Made by a program: the position numbers and the translations under genes | The notes under the pieces: generated by a model | What the model saw: only the letters and a program-made list of their open reading frames with translations | Told to the model about the DNA's origin: nothing | The model's database searches: none | Shown: one piece after another, positions 6,524-15,260 of the stretch | How the letters are laid out: every line of letters starts with the position of its first letter | How positions within the stretch are numbered: position 1 is the first letter of the stretch | Source: CAYTLW01 sp964438735 | Lineage (GTDB): Bacteria > Myxococcota_A > UBA9042 | Direction of reading: 5' to 3' | NCBI GenBank assembly: GCA_964438735.1 | Contig: CAYTLW010000095.1 | Span: forward strand, 1 to 29,990 | Length of the DNA: 29,990 nucleotides

Positions 6524-8889
6524 CTCCGCTCCAACGGGCACATCGACAGCAAGAACGTCTTGCTGCCCACGCTCTCGAAACGGCACGTGACCGCGCTTTC
6601 GGTCACGCTCTCCACCACACCTGCCCCATAACGCCGATGTCGCACTGCATCGCCGGCCGCCAACGGGGCATCGCTCACGCCCTCTTCGCCCGCCCCCTCA
6701 TCGCCCTCGTCGCCCGCATCCAGCCCGGTCACCGCATCCCGCCGCCGTTCCGCAGTCGCCGGCGGCACGTCATGCCAGACCACCAGGTCCGCCGGCAGCA
6801 AACGCAGAAAAGGCCCCGCCTCCGGCATGATACGCGCCTGCTCCGGGCTCGAATGCCACGATAGGGTCACCGTATGCCGTGCCCGAGTCAGGGCAACAAA
6901 GAACAGTCGTCGTTCTTCCGCCAACCCCGCCGGGTCGGCCATGGCGCCCGCGATGGGCAGCAGTCCTTCGTTGGCCCCGCTGATGAATACGTGGTCGAAC
7001 TCCAACCCCTTGGCCGCGTGGATGGTCAACAGGACCACCCCATCGGCCACGGTTTCGTTTCTCGTTCGCCGGCGGCTCCCCAGGGCCTCTGCGCCAACCA
7101 CCTCGGCCAGGTCCCGATCCAGGGTGCCGCCGATGAGCGCCGCCTCGGCCAGCCATTCATCGAGGCGCGTCCGGCAGGCCGCCAATTGAGCTGCATACCT
7201 GGCAGCTGTCGGCCGCAGCAGCGCCGGCACGCGCAAATGTTCCAGCAGCGCGTCCGCATCCGGCGCCGGCCGCTGCGCGATGAGCCAGGCGGGCAGGGTG
7301 CGCATGCGATCCAGCACCTCCAACGCCAGCCGTCGGTCGTCCTGGGCCCGGCCCCGTTTGAGCGCCATGGCGCGTGTGATCACTGCGGCGAGGTCCGCCA
7401 CCCCATCGCCCGCCTCGCGCACCCGACGCGCGCTCATGGTCTTGGGTGACAACACCCCCCAGCGTTCGTCCACCAGTGCCCGGCGGGCGTTCTCGCCTTC
7501 GTTCGGAAAGAGCCCGCCGCGCAGCAGCCGCAGCAGCCAGGTCAGCACGGGTTCTTCGGCGGGGCCACGCACGGGATCCGCCACCGGCACACCTGCGTCG
7601 GTCAGGGCCGTGCGGATGGCCACCAGCTGCCTGCGTGTCCGGGTCATCACCGCCATCTGGGCCCATGGTGTGCCCTCACGATGCAACTCAGCCAGCCGAG
7701 CAGCCAGCCAGCCCGCCTCAGAGACCGGGTCGTGGTGGCGGATGATGGCCAGGGGCTCGCCCGCTTCACGGGTCGCCACCAGCCCCTCCAGGTCCGCCCG
7801 CTGGGCCTCCGCCACCGGCCCCGAGCCGGCCAGAAACGCCCGCGCGCAGGCCACGACCGTGGCGCTGCAGCGATAGTTCACCGGCAGGCCCAGCAGCCGC
7901 GCGTCGTGCATCTGGGCGAAGACATCGAAGACATCCATGGACGAGCCACGCCAGCCGTAGATGACCTGGTTCGGATCGCCCACCGCGAACAGCTTGGTTG
8001 TCGGTCCGGCCAGCTGCCCGACGAGCTCCAACTGGTCGATGGAGCAATCCTGCAGCTCGTCGACGATGACCCAGTCCAGCGCCGGCTCCAGCGGCGCTCC
8101 CGCCAGCAGGGCCTGGGCGTTGAGCAGCAGGTCGTCGAAGTCCATCAACCCGGCGCGCACCTTCTCGGCCTGTACCACCTCGGCCAGATGTTCGATGTCG
8201 TCCGGGTGGCGCATATTGCCGTAGAGCAAGCGCCCTTCTTCCAGCAACGCCAATCGTCGCTCCAGCTTCCGGCGATGCTTGATGTTCAGGTCATGTTCGG
8301 CGATGAGCCGCTGCCACAACTCAGCGCGCTCTTCCGTATCGATGACCCGAAAGTCGCGGCGATAGCCCAACGTCTCCAGCGGCAGCGCGCTGCGCAGCAA
8401 GGCCAGGGCCACGGCGTGGAACGTGCCCGTCAGCCACAGCTGCTGTGGTCGCGGCGCGCCCCCTGGCGCCAGCGCAGCGATGCGGTCGGCGATCTCACCC
8501 GCCGCCCGATTGGTAAACGTCAGCACCGCCATGCGCTCCAGCGGCACCCCACATGCCAGGTGCAACCACAACACCTTGTGCGCCAGCACAGTCGTCTTGC
8601 CGCTGCCCACCTGCGCCCGCACCAACTGTGCCCGGTCGTCGGCCAGCACCGCCTGCAGCTGCCAGGGGTCCAGCCGGTCGAGCATCCGGTGCAGCTCCGG
8701 CTCCCGCCCGGCCAGCTCGGCCAACAGCGTCAACGTGCGCTCGTCCCGCTCAGGGGGCTCGGGCGCCACGGGCACCGTCGGCTCGAAGAGGCGCTCCACC
8801 GGGTCGGGCGCCGTCTCCTCGCCTTGCTCGGCATCACCGTCGGCCGCGTTGCGGCGGGCGCGGATCTGGTTGCGGAGGTCTTTCAGCAC
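6508..8889 (-). CDS. UvrD/PcrA-like superfamily 1 DNA helicase
   Basis: 793 residues from a GTG at 8889 with a weak ribosome site, 19 bp after the stop of the MrfA-like gene, so it is probably co-transcribed and translationally dependent on it. All SF1A motifs are visible: Q motif LDPWQLQAV (73-81), Walker A AQVGSGKTT (92-100), TFTNRAAGEI (Ia), DELQD (277-281, motif II), GDPNQVIYGWRGS (304-316, motif III), NYRCS (IV), TIHAAKGLEFDHVF (V) and EERRLFFVALTRAR (VI). The first 70 residues are a charged, Pro-rich linker. After an acidic Gly/Glu linker the C-terminus forms a small Tudor-like domain (GDAVRHRRYGAGVVES) like that of UvrD/PcrA, which contacts RNA polymerase in those proteins. It should unwind DNA 3' to 5' in repair or in clearing proteins. 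The final codons (Gly-Pro-Gly-Pro-stop) are encoded by the palindrome at 6471-6523. Confidence 0.95.
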   Translation of the reverse strand: MLKDLRNQIRARRNAADGDAEQGEETAPDPVERLFEPTVPVAPEPPERDERTLTLLAELAGREPELHRMLDRLDPWQLQAVLADDRAQLVRAQVGSGKTTVLAHKVLWLHLACGVPLERMAVLTFTNRAAGEIADRIAALAPGGAPRPQQLWLTGTFHAVALALLRSALPLETLGYRRDFRVIDTEERAELWQRLIAEHDLNIKHRRKLERRLALLEEGRLLYGNMRHPDDIEHLAEVVQAEKVRAGLMDFDDLLLNAQALLAGAPLEPALDWVIVDELQDCSIDQLELVGQLAGPTTKLFAVGDPNQVIYGWRGSSMDVFDVFAQMHDARLLGLPVNYRCSATVVACARAFLAGSGPVAEAQRADLEGLVATREAGEPLAIIRHHDPVSEAGWLAARLAELHREGTPWAQMAVMTRTRRQLVAIRTALTDAGVPVADPVRGPAEEPVLTWLLRLLRGGLFPNEGENARRALVDERWGVLSPKTMSARRVREAGDGVADLAAVITRAMALKRGRAQDDRRLALEVLDRMRTLPAWLIAQRPAPDADALLEHLRVPALLRPTAARYAAQLAACRTRLDEWLAEAALIGGTLDRDLAEVVGAEALGSRRRTRNETVADGVVLLTIHAAKGLEFDHVFISGANEGLLPIAGAMADPAGLAEERRLFFVALTRARHTVTLSWHSSPEQARIMPEAGPFLRLLPADLVVWHDVPPATAERRRDAVTGLDAGDEGDEGAGEEGVSDAPLAAGDAVRHRRYGAGVVESVTESAVTCRFESVGSKTFLLSMCPLERRGPGP

Positions 8890-8908
8890 GGCGGGCAGTC
8901 TACCAGGA

Positions 8909-11689
8909 TCAATTCACTGACCCATCCCCCGGCAAGACAAACCCACTCGCCAGCTGCTTGTTGGCCTGTCGCTCGCTCGCTGGATCGTCCTTCTTCAGGT
9001 CTTCCAGCCGACGACGCAGCTTGTGTTGTCGGCGTGCGCTCAGCTCGCTGGCGGCCTCGTCCACCTCGGCCGCCAGGCGCCAGCCCTTGGGGGCTCGGAC
9101 CTGGCCGCCGATGACGCCGCGCAGCTGGCGGCGGTTGTCGTCCTGGGCCAGCCAGCGGGCCAGGTTGGCGCTGTGTACGAAGAGTACGAGCTTGTTACCG
9201 CGTACAGAGATGCGGTCGACTCGGGCCAGGAGCTCGGTGCCGAACTCGCCGCCATCGCGCAGGTCGTTGCGGATTTCGGCCCAGTGCTCGGCCAGCTGAT
9301 CCCAGGACCAGCGCGGTTGTACGGGTCGCGGCTCGGCCCGTCGGCGTCGCTGCACCGGCGCGCGGTTCACCGCCAGCTCTTCGGGTACAGGCAGGTCGTC
9401 GAAGAAGCTGGCCAGGGCCCAGGAGATGGCTCGTTTGCTCAGGGTGTAGTCGCCCACGCAGGCGGGGCAGCCCTCCTTGCAGGGGCAGCCGCGGACCAGC
9501 TCCAATGCCTGGCGCAGGACTTGTTCGCCCAGGTCGAAGGCCTTGCTGGCGAAGCCCAGGCCGCCGGGGTGGCCGTCGTAACAGACCACTGCCGTGCGCG
9601 TTGCCGCTGTCTCCGGCTCGGTGAATTTGAAGCTGGTCGCCCGCAGGTCGCCGCGTTCGGCCATGGTGCGAATTCGGGCCACGGCGCGCACCGCATGCAC
9701 CATGCCGCGCAGCGCGTCGCGCTCCTCGCCGCCCAGGGCCACCAGCACGCGCTCGGGTACCGGCCACCAGACGCCCTCGGTCTCGAGCTTCATGGGCAGC
9801 TCCTGGTGCAGCTTTTCGTAGCCCAGGTTCTGATGGTTGTGGAACTGCAACATCTTGTAGCCGACCACCACCTCGTCCACACGCACATCGCCGAAGTAGG
9901 CCTCTGTGCCCGTACCCGGTCTGGCCGCCTCGCCCGGCAATGACTGACCGCCCCCAAGCGTCTTGCGCTCCTGGGTGATCAGCACCTCGATGTGGGTGCG
10001 CACGTCGGGCTGGGTATAGAAGTTCTGGTCGACCGGGATCACCACCGCCCGGTGGCCCACCAGGTCCAGCTCCTCGACCAGGTATTGCTGCCCGTCGTGC
10101 AGGTAGATGGCCCGGGTGTGGGCCTCGCGATAGACCTGCGGTCGGGTCATCTCGGTCAAGGTGTCGTTGGCGATGCGGTCGACCACCTTGAAGCGGTCTG
10201 GATCCGTATTGCGCATGGAGAAGTCGCCCGCCGGGAAGGCGCCGCCGGCCCAGTGCCAGGTGCCGTGAACTTCGCGCAGCTCGCCAGCGGATTGCAGGAC
10301 CGGGATCACCTCGGCCAGCTCCGGCCAGGTGGCGGCGTCGTCGATGGTCAGGGGCAGCTCGGCCGCGGCGCAGCGGATGTGGGCCAGCTGTACGGTCAGG
10401 TTGTCGGGATCGACCACCGCGTGTTCGGCTTCCTGGTCCACCAGCCAGCTCGGGTCACCGGCGATGTACTGGTCGATGGGCGTGGTCGCCAGGATGACGA
10501 TGGCGTGGGCCAGGCGACCCCTGCGGCCGGCGCGGCCGATCTGCTGCCAGAAGCTGGCCCGGGTGCCGGGAAAACCCGCCTGCACCACCACCTCCAGCGA
10601 TCCGATATCGATGCCCAACTCCAGGGCGTTGGTCGAGACCACCCCCACCAGGCGCCCCTCGATGATGTCCCGCTCCACCTTGCGTCGCTCTTCCTTCGTA
10701 TAGCCGCCGCGATAGGCGGCCACCAGGCGCGACTCGTCGTGCCCACCGTGCACCCTCCGGAGGCGGTCGCGGGTCTCCTTGAGGATGATCTCGGTCTGCT
10801 TGCGCCCGCGGCAGAAGGCGATGGTCTTGTTGCGGCCTTCGATGAGGTGGGGCAGCAGCGAGACCATCTCGGCGCCGACGCTGCGCCGCTGCTCGTTGTC
10901 CATCAGCGGCGGCATCCAGAAATGGATGCGCTTGGCCGCCGCTGGCGAGCCGTCCCGATCCACCAGCTCGAAGGGGCGGTGGCAGAGGTTTTCGGCCAGG
11001 CCCTTGGGGTTGGCGATTGTGGCCGACGAGCCGAGGAATTGCGGGTTGGAGCCGTAGTGCCGGCACAGGCGCAGAAAACGCCGCACCAGGTTGGAGAAGT
11101 GGGCCCCAAAGGCGCCGCGATATACGTGCATCTCGTCGATGACCACATAGCGCACGTTGCGGAACAGGTGCGAATAGCCCTGGCGCCCGTGGGCCGGCAG
11201 CATGGCCGAGTTCATCATGTCCGGATTGGTCAGCACCAGGTTGGCGCGCTCGCGGATGCGTCGCCGCTCGGTGGGCGGCGTGTCGCCGTCGTAGACCCCC
11301 ATCTCCACCTTGCGGCCGCCTTGTCCGCCGGCCTGGATCTCATCGGCCAGGCGCACCAGCGCGCGCAGCTGGTCCTGGGCCAGGGCTTTGGTCGGGTAGA
11401 GCAGGAAGGCGCGCGCAGACGGGTCGTCCACCACCGCCTGCAACACGGGTAGCAGGAAGCCCAGGGTCTTGCCGCTGGCCGTGCCCGTGGTGACCACGAC
11501 GGATTTGCCGGCGCGGGCGTGCTGCCAGAGCTCGGCCTGGTGGCTCCACAGGCGGTCCACACCGCGCTGGCGCAGGGCTTCGGCCAATGCTGGATGCAGG
11601 TCGCTGGGGATGTCGGCGTGGCGGGCGTCCCGTCCGGGCACCTCGCGGGTGGCGGTGATGCGCTCCTTGAAGCGGCCGAGATCGAACAT
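8909..11689 (-). CDS. mrfA: MrfA/YprA-like DEXH helicase with DUF1998 zinc site and an extra C-terminal domain
   Basis: 926 residues; ATG 11689 with AGGAGG 6 nt upstream. SF2 motifs: TGTASGKT (68-75), YPTKALAQDQL, DEMH box, SSATIANP, TNALELGIDIG, and QQIGRAGRRG. The second half is the DUF1998 region with a four-cysteine cluster GCPCKEGCPACVGD (Cys735, 737, 741, 744), the zinc site of MrfA. Bacillus subtilis MrfA works with the exonuclease MrfB to repair mitomycin-type damage independently of UvrABC. Bacillus MrfA is about 750 residues; the extra length here is mainly a tail from about residue 775: a basic linker, then a small alpha/beta-looking unit (W-x-x-L-x-x-H-W then a G-N-K-L-V-L-F-V strand) that reminds me of the DnaA N-terminal / Pol III tau C-terminal fold, then a charged helical end. 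No mrfB gene is next to it; a UvrD-like helicase follows instead. A SPARSE/Hrq1-type relative is the alternative family reading. Confidence 0.93.
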   Translation of the reverse strand: MFDLGRFKERITATREVPGRDARHADIPSDLHPALAEALRQRGVDRLWSHQAELWQHARAGKSVVVTTGTASGKTLGFLLPVLQAVVDDPSARAFLLYPTKALAQDQLRALVRLADEIQAGGQGGRKVEMGVYDGDTPPTERRRIRERANLVLTNPDMMNSAMLPAHGRQGYSHLFRNVRYVVIDEMHVYRGAFGAHFSNLVRRFLRLCRHYGSNPQFLGSSATIANPKGLAENLCHRPFELVDRDGSPAAAKRIHFWMPPLMDNEQRRSVGAEMVSLLPHLIEGRNKTIAFCRGRKQTEIILKETRDRLRRVHGGHDESRLVAAYRGGYTKEERRKVERDIIEGRLVGVVSTNALELGIDIGSLEVVVQAGFPGTRASFWQQIGRAGRRGRLAHAIVILATTPIDQYIAGDPSWLVDQEAEHAVVDPDNLTVQLAHIRCAAAELPLTIDDAATWPELAEVIPVLQSAGELREVHGTWHWAGGAFPAGDFSMRNTDPDRFKVVDRIANDTLTEMTRPQVYREAHTRAIYLHDGQQYLVEELDLVGHRAVVIPVDQNFYTQPDVRTHIEVLITQERKTLGGGQSLPGEAARPGTGTEAYFGDVRVDEVVVGYKMLQFHNHQNLGYEKLHQELPMKLETEGVWWPVPERVLVALGGEERDALRGMVHAVRAVARIRTMAERGDLRATSFKFTEPETAATRTAVVCYDGHPGGLGFASKAFDLGEQVLRQALELVRGCPCKEGCPACVGDYTLSKRAISWALASFFDDLPVPEELAVNRAPVQRRRRAEPRPVQPRWSWDQLAEHWAEIRNDLRDGGEFGTELLARVDRISVRGNKLVLFVHSANLARWLAQDDNRRQLRGVIGGQVRAPKGWRLAAEVDEAASELSARRQHKLRRRLEDLKKDDPASERQANKQLASGFVLPGDGSVN

Positions 11690-11736
11690 CGCGAACCTCC
11701 TGGCGGCGCCGGCGGGGCCGTCGCTGGGGTGGGGCG

Positions 11737-11764
11737 ATGGTAGCGGATACTGAACGGGTGTCCA
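11737..11764 (-). promoter_or_regulatory. candidate sigma-70-type promoter for the helicase operon
   Basis: On the minus strand TGGACA (11764-11759, five of six to TTGACA) is followed after a 16-bp spacer by TACCAT (11742-11737, four of six to TATAAT). The -10 ends about 47 bp before the helicase ATG. It lies in the 82-bp gap after the pirin stop codon, so the helicases need not depend on read-through from pirin. Confidence 0.4.
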
Positions 11765-11771
11765 GTGTGAT

Positions 11772-12959
11772 TCAGGCCGGCCGCTCCACCGTGCCGTCGG
11801 GCCGTCGGGCGAAGCGCTGCCCGTCCGCGCCGTGCACCGGCTCGTCGTTCGGCCAGGGCCAGCCGCCGAAACGGGTCTTGCGATAGTCGGCGTAGGCCTG
11901 CTGGATCTCGGCCCGGGTGTTCATCACAAACGGGCCATGCTGGGCCACTGGCTCGCCAATCGGCCGCCCCTGCAGCATCAACAGCTCGGTCTCGTCCGGG
12001 CCGGCGACCAGTCGAGTGGCCACGTCGGCGCGAATCTCCACCAGGTGCCCCCTGGCCACCTTGCGCGGGCCGACCTGCACCGAGCTGCCGCGGAAGACAT
12101 AGAGCGTACGATTCCGATCCGCGCCGGTGGTCGGCAGCGTCCAGCTGGCGCCGGGGGCCATCTTCAGGGTCCAGATGGCCACATCGCTGTCGGCGGCGGC
12201 GGCCCAGGAGTTCGGCGGTGGCGATGGCGCGACCTTGTCACCGACGCGTCCTGCGACCACGCGCAACTCGGTGCTGCGACCGGCGTCGTCCTTGACGTGG
12301 ACCGTCGGGATGGAATCGTTCCACAACATGGAAAAATGCGGCAGGGTGAATTTTTTATCGGCCGGCAGGTTGAGCCAGATCTGGAAGAGCTCCAGCGGGT
12401 TATCCTGGTCCTGGCGCAGCAGGGGGAACATCTCGGCATGCTGAATGCCGCGGCCGGCGGTCAGCCACTGCACATCGCCGCCGCCATAGCGCGCTGCGGC
12501 GCCCAGGGAGTCGGCGTGATCGAGCAAGCCCGTGCGCACCACGGTCACGGTTTCGAAGCCGCGATGGGGGTGGGCTGGAAAGCCGGGCACCTTGTCGCCG
12601 TGGTACATATTCCAGCCGTCGACACCAGCGAAATCACTGCCGTGCTGCCGGCCCGCCAGGGAGGCCGCCGGACCGAATCGACCGTTGCCCTTGGGGTACT
12701 GGTCGTGGTGGTGCATGCAGAAGAGGAAGGGGTCACGGGTCTGCCAGGGCGTGCTCAGCGGACGCACGGCGAGTACAGGGTCCGCCGCAGGCGCCGCTGC
12801 GGTTTGTGGCGTCGTCTTCGGGTCGGCGTGGGCCGCCGGCGGTGTCGGGGGCTGGGGCATGGTCTCCTTGCCTCGGTTGCGTTCCACGCAACCAGCTGCG
12901 GTGACCGCACCGGCGCCGGCGAGCAGCTGCAGGGCCTTGCGTCGGGTCACGTCGCTCAT
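11772..12959 (-). CDS. pirin-family cupin with Tat lipoprotein signal
   Basis: 395 residues. ATG 12959 is preferred to an upstream in-frame start at 13046 because a GGGAGA site precedes it and the protein then opens with TRRKALQLL, a twin-arginine signal, running into AVTAAGC, a lipobox. A Pro/Ala/Thr-rich linker leads to the cupin part. Pirin's four iron ligands are all present: His130 and His132 in HPHRGFE, His174 and Glu176 in GRGIQHAEM, plus the familiar GGGDVQWLTAG and FQIWLNLP. Known pirins bind Fe(II) and either degrade quercetin-like flavonoids or act as redox-sensing partners in the cytoplasm or nucleus. An exported, anchored pirin suggests an extracytoplasmic dioxygenase or metal-dependent role; the substrate cannot be read from sequence. 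Single gene, divergent from the TPR gene at 13132. Confidence 0.93.
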   Translation of the reverse strand: MSDVTRRKALQLLAGAGAVTAAGCVERNRGKETMPQPPTPPAAHADPKTTPQTAAAPAADPVLAVRPLSTPWQTRDPFLFCMHHHDQYPKGNGRFGPAASLAGRQHGSDFAGVDGWNMYHGDKVPGFPAHPHRGFETVTVVRTGLLDHADSLGAAARYGGGDVQWLTAGRGIQHAEMFPLLRQDQDNPLELFQIWLNLPADKKFTLPHFSMLWNDSIPTVHVKDDAGRSTELRVVAGRVGDKVAPSPPPNSWAAAADSDVAIWTLKMAPGASWTLPTTGADRNRTLYVFRGSSVQVGPRKVARGHLVEIRADVATRLVAGPDETELLMLQGRPIGEPVAQHGPFVMNTRAEIQQAYADYRKTRFGGWPWPNDEPVHGADGQRFARRPDGTVERPA

Positions 12960-13131
12960 GATGGTCTCCCGGTGGGCCGTCAGTTCCGCCACCGCGACCA
13001 ATCTAGCGGACGTGTCCCTGCGAGTCCCCGGAGCCGGCCGCAACATCCTGGAATCCAGGGATTGTGGCTTACTTCACGCGGTTGTCTCGGGAGCGGTTGC
13101 CTGGGCTGGCCGCCGATGCCACGATGGCCGG

Positions 13132-14061
13132 GTGACTACCCCACCCCGACCCGATCGATGGCGCGCAGTGGGCTCCGGCTCATCCCGGCGCCGGGCAGGC
13201 GTCGCCCTGGCGGTCTGCGTGGCGCTTTCGTCGGCGCTGATCTTGCCCTCTGCGTCGGCAGCCGCCACCCAGGCGGAGGACGCGGAAAAGGCGGCCATCA
13301 TCTCCGTGGCCGCGCGGCATGCGCTGGACAAGGGCGATTACAAGCTGGCCGCGCGCCTGTATGACGAGGCCTTTGGCGCGGATCCGGCGACCCCGGGCTA
13401 CCTGTACAGCGCAGCGCGAGCCCGCCAGCGCGGTGGCGACATCGCCGGCGCCGAGCAGCAGTTCAACCAGTTCCTGAAGATCGCCCCCAAGAGCCCGCTG
13501 GCCGAGAAGGTGCGCCGTCGCCTGCTGGAGATCCAATCCGCGCGCGACAAGCAGGCCCTGGAGAGCCGACTGGCCGCCGCCGAGGCCGCCCGCAAGGCCG
13601 CCGAGGGACGCCTGGCAGCCGAACGCAAGGCAGAAGCCGCCCGCAAAGTGGCCCAGCCCGCGGCGGTCACTCCGGTCTCTGCGCAGGTGCGTCACGGGGG
13701 GGCAGCCGGGGGCGTCGAGTCCGACCTGTTGGGCTGGAGCATGGTCGGCGGCGGCGTGGTGCTGGGAGCCGTGTCCATGGTGGTTCTGGTGATGGCCAAC
13801 TCAGACCTGGCGGAGTTGCAGTCCCGCCTGCCCGACGACGACGGCAACCCACCCGAAGGCGTGGCGATGATCGGCTTCCAGGACGCGCGCACGAGCGCGG
13901 GCAGCATTCAGAACGCCTGGCTGGTCTCGGGCTTGCTGGGCGGCGTGGCCGCCGCCACCACCACATTCGGCGTCTATCGATTGTTGACCCACGACGCCAG
14001 CCAGGTCGTCTTGTTGCCTGGCCCCGGCGCCCGCAGCCTGGCCGTGCACTGGCGATTCTGA
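13132..14061 (+). CDS. exported TPR/coiled-coil protein with two C-terminal TM segments
   Basis: 309 residues from GTG 13132; the frame is open far upstream (to 12532) but that part reads antisense through the pirin gene and is rejected. The start gives a basic leader then a signal peptide ending near PSASA. Residues about 50-130 form one or two TPR units (ALDKGDYKLAARLYDEAF, then YLYSAARARQRGGDIAGAE). Residues about 130-185 are an Ala/Lys/Arg/Glu-rich coiled coil. Two hydrophobic segments follow at roughly 200-222 and 263-283. The ribosome site is weak, so the exact start is uncertain. This TPR-coiled coil-TM layout is frequent among uncharacterised envelope proteins of Myxococcota; I cannot name a function. 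Confidence 0.8.
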   Translation: MTTPPRPDRWRAVGSGSSRRRAGVALAVCVALSSALILPSASAAATQAEDAEKAAIISVAARHALDKGDYKLAARLYDEAFGADPATPGYLYSAARARQRGGDIAGAEQQFNQFLKIAPKSPLAEKVRRRLLEIQSARDKQALESRLAAAEAARKAAEGRLAAERKAEAARKVAQPAAVTPVSAQVRHGGAAGGVESDLLGWSMVGGGVVLGAVSMVVLVMANSDLAELQSRLPDDDGNPPEGVAMIGFQDARTSAGSIQNAWLVSGLLGGVAAATTTFGVYRLLTHDASQVVLLPGPGARSLAVHWRF

Positions 14062-14109
14062 GTCCCGACGACGGCTCGAATTGGAGCGCCGGCCGAACGC
14101 AAGCCAGGC

Positions 14110-15258
14110 TCAGAATCCGCAGATATCTTTGTTCTCGGTCTTGCACGTCGCGATGCCGTTGACGGCGCTGCAGTCGTCCAGCGTGCACACGCCGTTGTCG
14201 TTGCAGGTCTTCATATCGCAGACCTCGCACGCCGGCGGCACGTGCAGGTAGCGGCCGAAGCGGGCCACGCTGGCGTAGCCGTCGTCGTCGACCAGGAAGC
14301 TGCCGCCCTGGGGCTTCGGCGGGGGTCGGTACAGGGTGGCCACGGCGACGCTATCATCGCCGAAGGAGGCCAGCGTCAGCGGGTCGTACCAGTCCAACGG
14401 CAGGGGCGGCGGACCGCCGGGGCCGGGCGGGCCCTTGGGCGGCTCCAGCTTGGCGTTTTTGGGCGGGTAGGTCTGGCTCAGCGCGGCGCCGCTGGCGTCG
14501 GTGCGCAACAGCCACGCTCGATGACCCTCGGGGCGCGGCGGGTTGGCGAAGGGCACCGCGGCGTCCAGCACGCCCATCAAGACGGCCAGCTTGCCGTCCG
14601 GATAGGTCTCGATGCCCATGGCCGATACGTGGATGACCACGCCGTTTTTCTGCGCGTCCTTGTAGTTGTTGATGTGCTGGTCGCGATAGAATCGCTTGCT
14701 CTTCTCGCTGCCGTCGGCGTGGAAGATCACCAGCACCGTCTCGTCCGGTCCACCGACCTTGCCCGCGGTGGCCAGGATGGCGAACCCGCCACCCGGCAGC
14801 GCGGTGAGGTCCTCGCCGACCGGGTTGGTGCCGCCGGCCTGGCCGTCGCCGGTCCACAGCAGGCCGGTTTTCTTGAAGCCCTTGCACGCGCCGGCATGCG
14901 CAGGGTGGATCAGGACCGGCAGCTTCGGCGGCGCCTGCTGGCTGCCATGCTTGCCGGTGACCACCAGGCAGCCGTCTGGCAGCACGGCCATGGCGTTGGG
15001 CTCCGGCTTGGCGACCGCGCCTTTGGGCAGGTCCTTGTACAGCGTCACCGTGGCGCCCTTCTTGCCATCCGGCACCACGCGCCCCAGGACGAAGTCGCCG
15101 AGCTTGCCGTCGCCGCGTCCGGCGAATATCGCTTCCCCCGAAGGCAGGGAGGCCACGGCGTCGCAGGTCAGGCCGTGCGTGGACTGGCTCGTCTCCTTGA
15201 CCAGCCAGCGGGTCTCCACGGCGCCGTTGGCGTACCCGAAACGGGCCACGAAGCGCAC
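14110..15258 (-). CDS. unknown beta-propeller-like protein with Cys-rich C-terminus, possibly 5'-truncated
   Basis: 382 residues from GTG 15258. The body repeats short Gly-rich strands of the form A-x-L-P-x-G-x-x-x-x-x-G (for example VASLPSGEAIFAG, MAVLPDGCLVVTG, LTALPGGGFAILA), as in bacterial cell-surface beta-propeller repeat proteins, with a Pro/Gly linker near residue 270. The last 40 residues hold about eight cysteines (CEVCDMKTCNDNGVC and following), a Dickkopf/EGF-like disulfide cluster that normally folds outside the cytoplasm. Yet no signal peptide is present: the frame stays open upstream to a stop at 15382-15384 without any ATG, GTG or TTG, and the residues just before the GTG (Pro-Glu-Thr-Trp) still resemble the propeller pattern. 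Either the gene starts internally or its 5' end was lost. Function unknown. Confidence 0.75.
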   Translation of the reverse strand: MRFVARFGYANGAVETRWLVKETSQSTHGLTCDAVASLPSGEAIFAGRGDGKLGDFVLGRVVPDGKKGATVTLYKDLPKGAVAKPEPNAMAVLPDGCLVVTGKHGSQQAPPKLPVLIHPAHAGACKGFKKTGLLWTGDGQAGGTNPVGEDLTALPGGGFAILATAGKVGGPDETVLVIFHADGSEKSKRFYRDQHINNYKDAQKNGVVIHVSAMGIETYPDGKLAVLMGVLDAAVPFANPPRPEGHRAWLLRTDASGAALSQTYPPKNAKLEPPKGPPGPGGPPPLPLDWYDPLTLASFGDDSVAVATLYRPPPKPQGGSFLVDDDGYASVARFGRYLHVPPACEVCDMKTCNDNGVCTLDDCSAVNGIATCKTENKDICGF

Positions 15259-15260
15259 CC

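Noticed and set aside
7681..11452. Long plus-strand ORFs across the helicase genes
   Set aside because: They mirror the high-GC3 minus-strand helicases and give low-complexity His/Gln/Val-rich products.
12532..13131. Long upstream extension of the TPR gene frame
   Set aside because: It is antisense to the pirin gene; a signal peptide appears only after GTG 13132.
14062..14109. Rho-independent terminator between convergent genes
   Set aside because: Only short imperfect complementarity and no T-tract.
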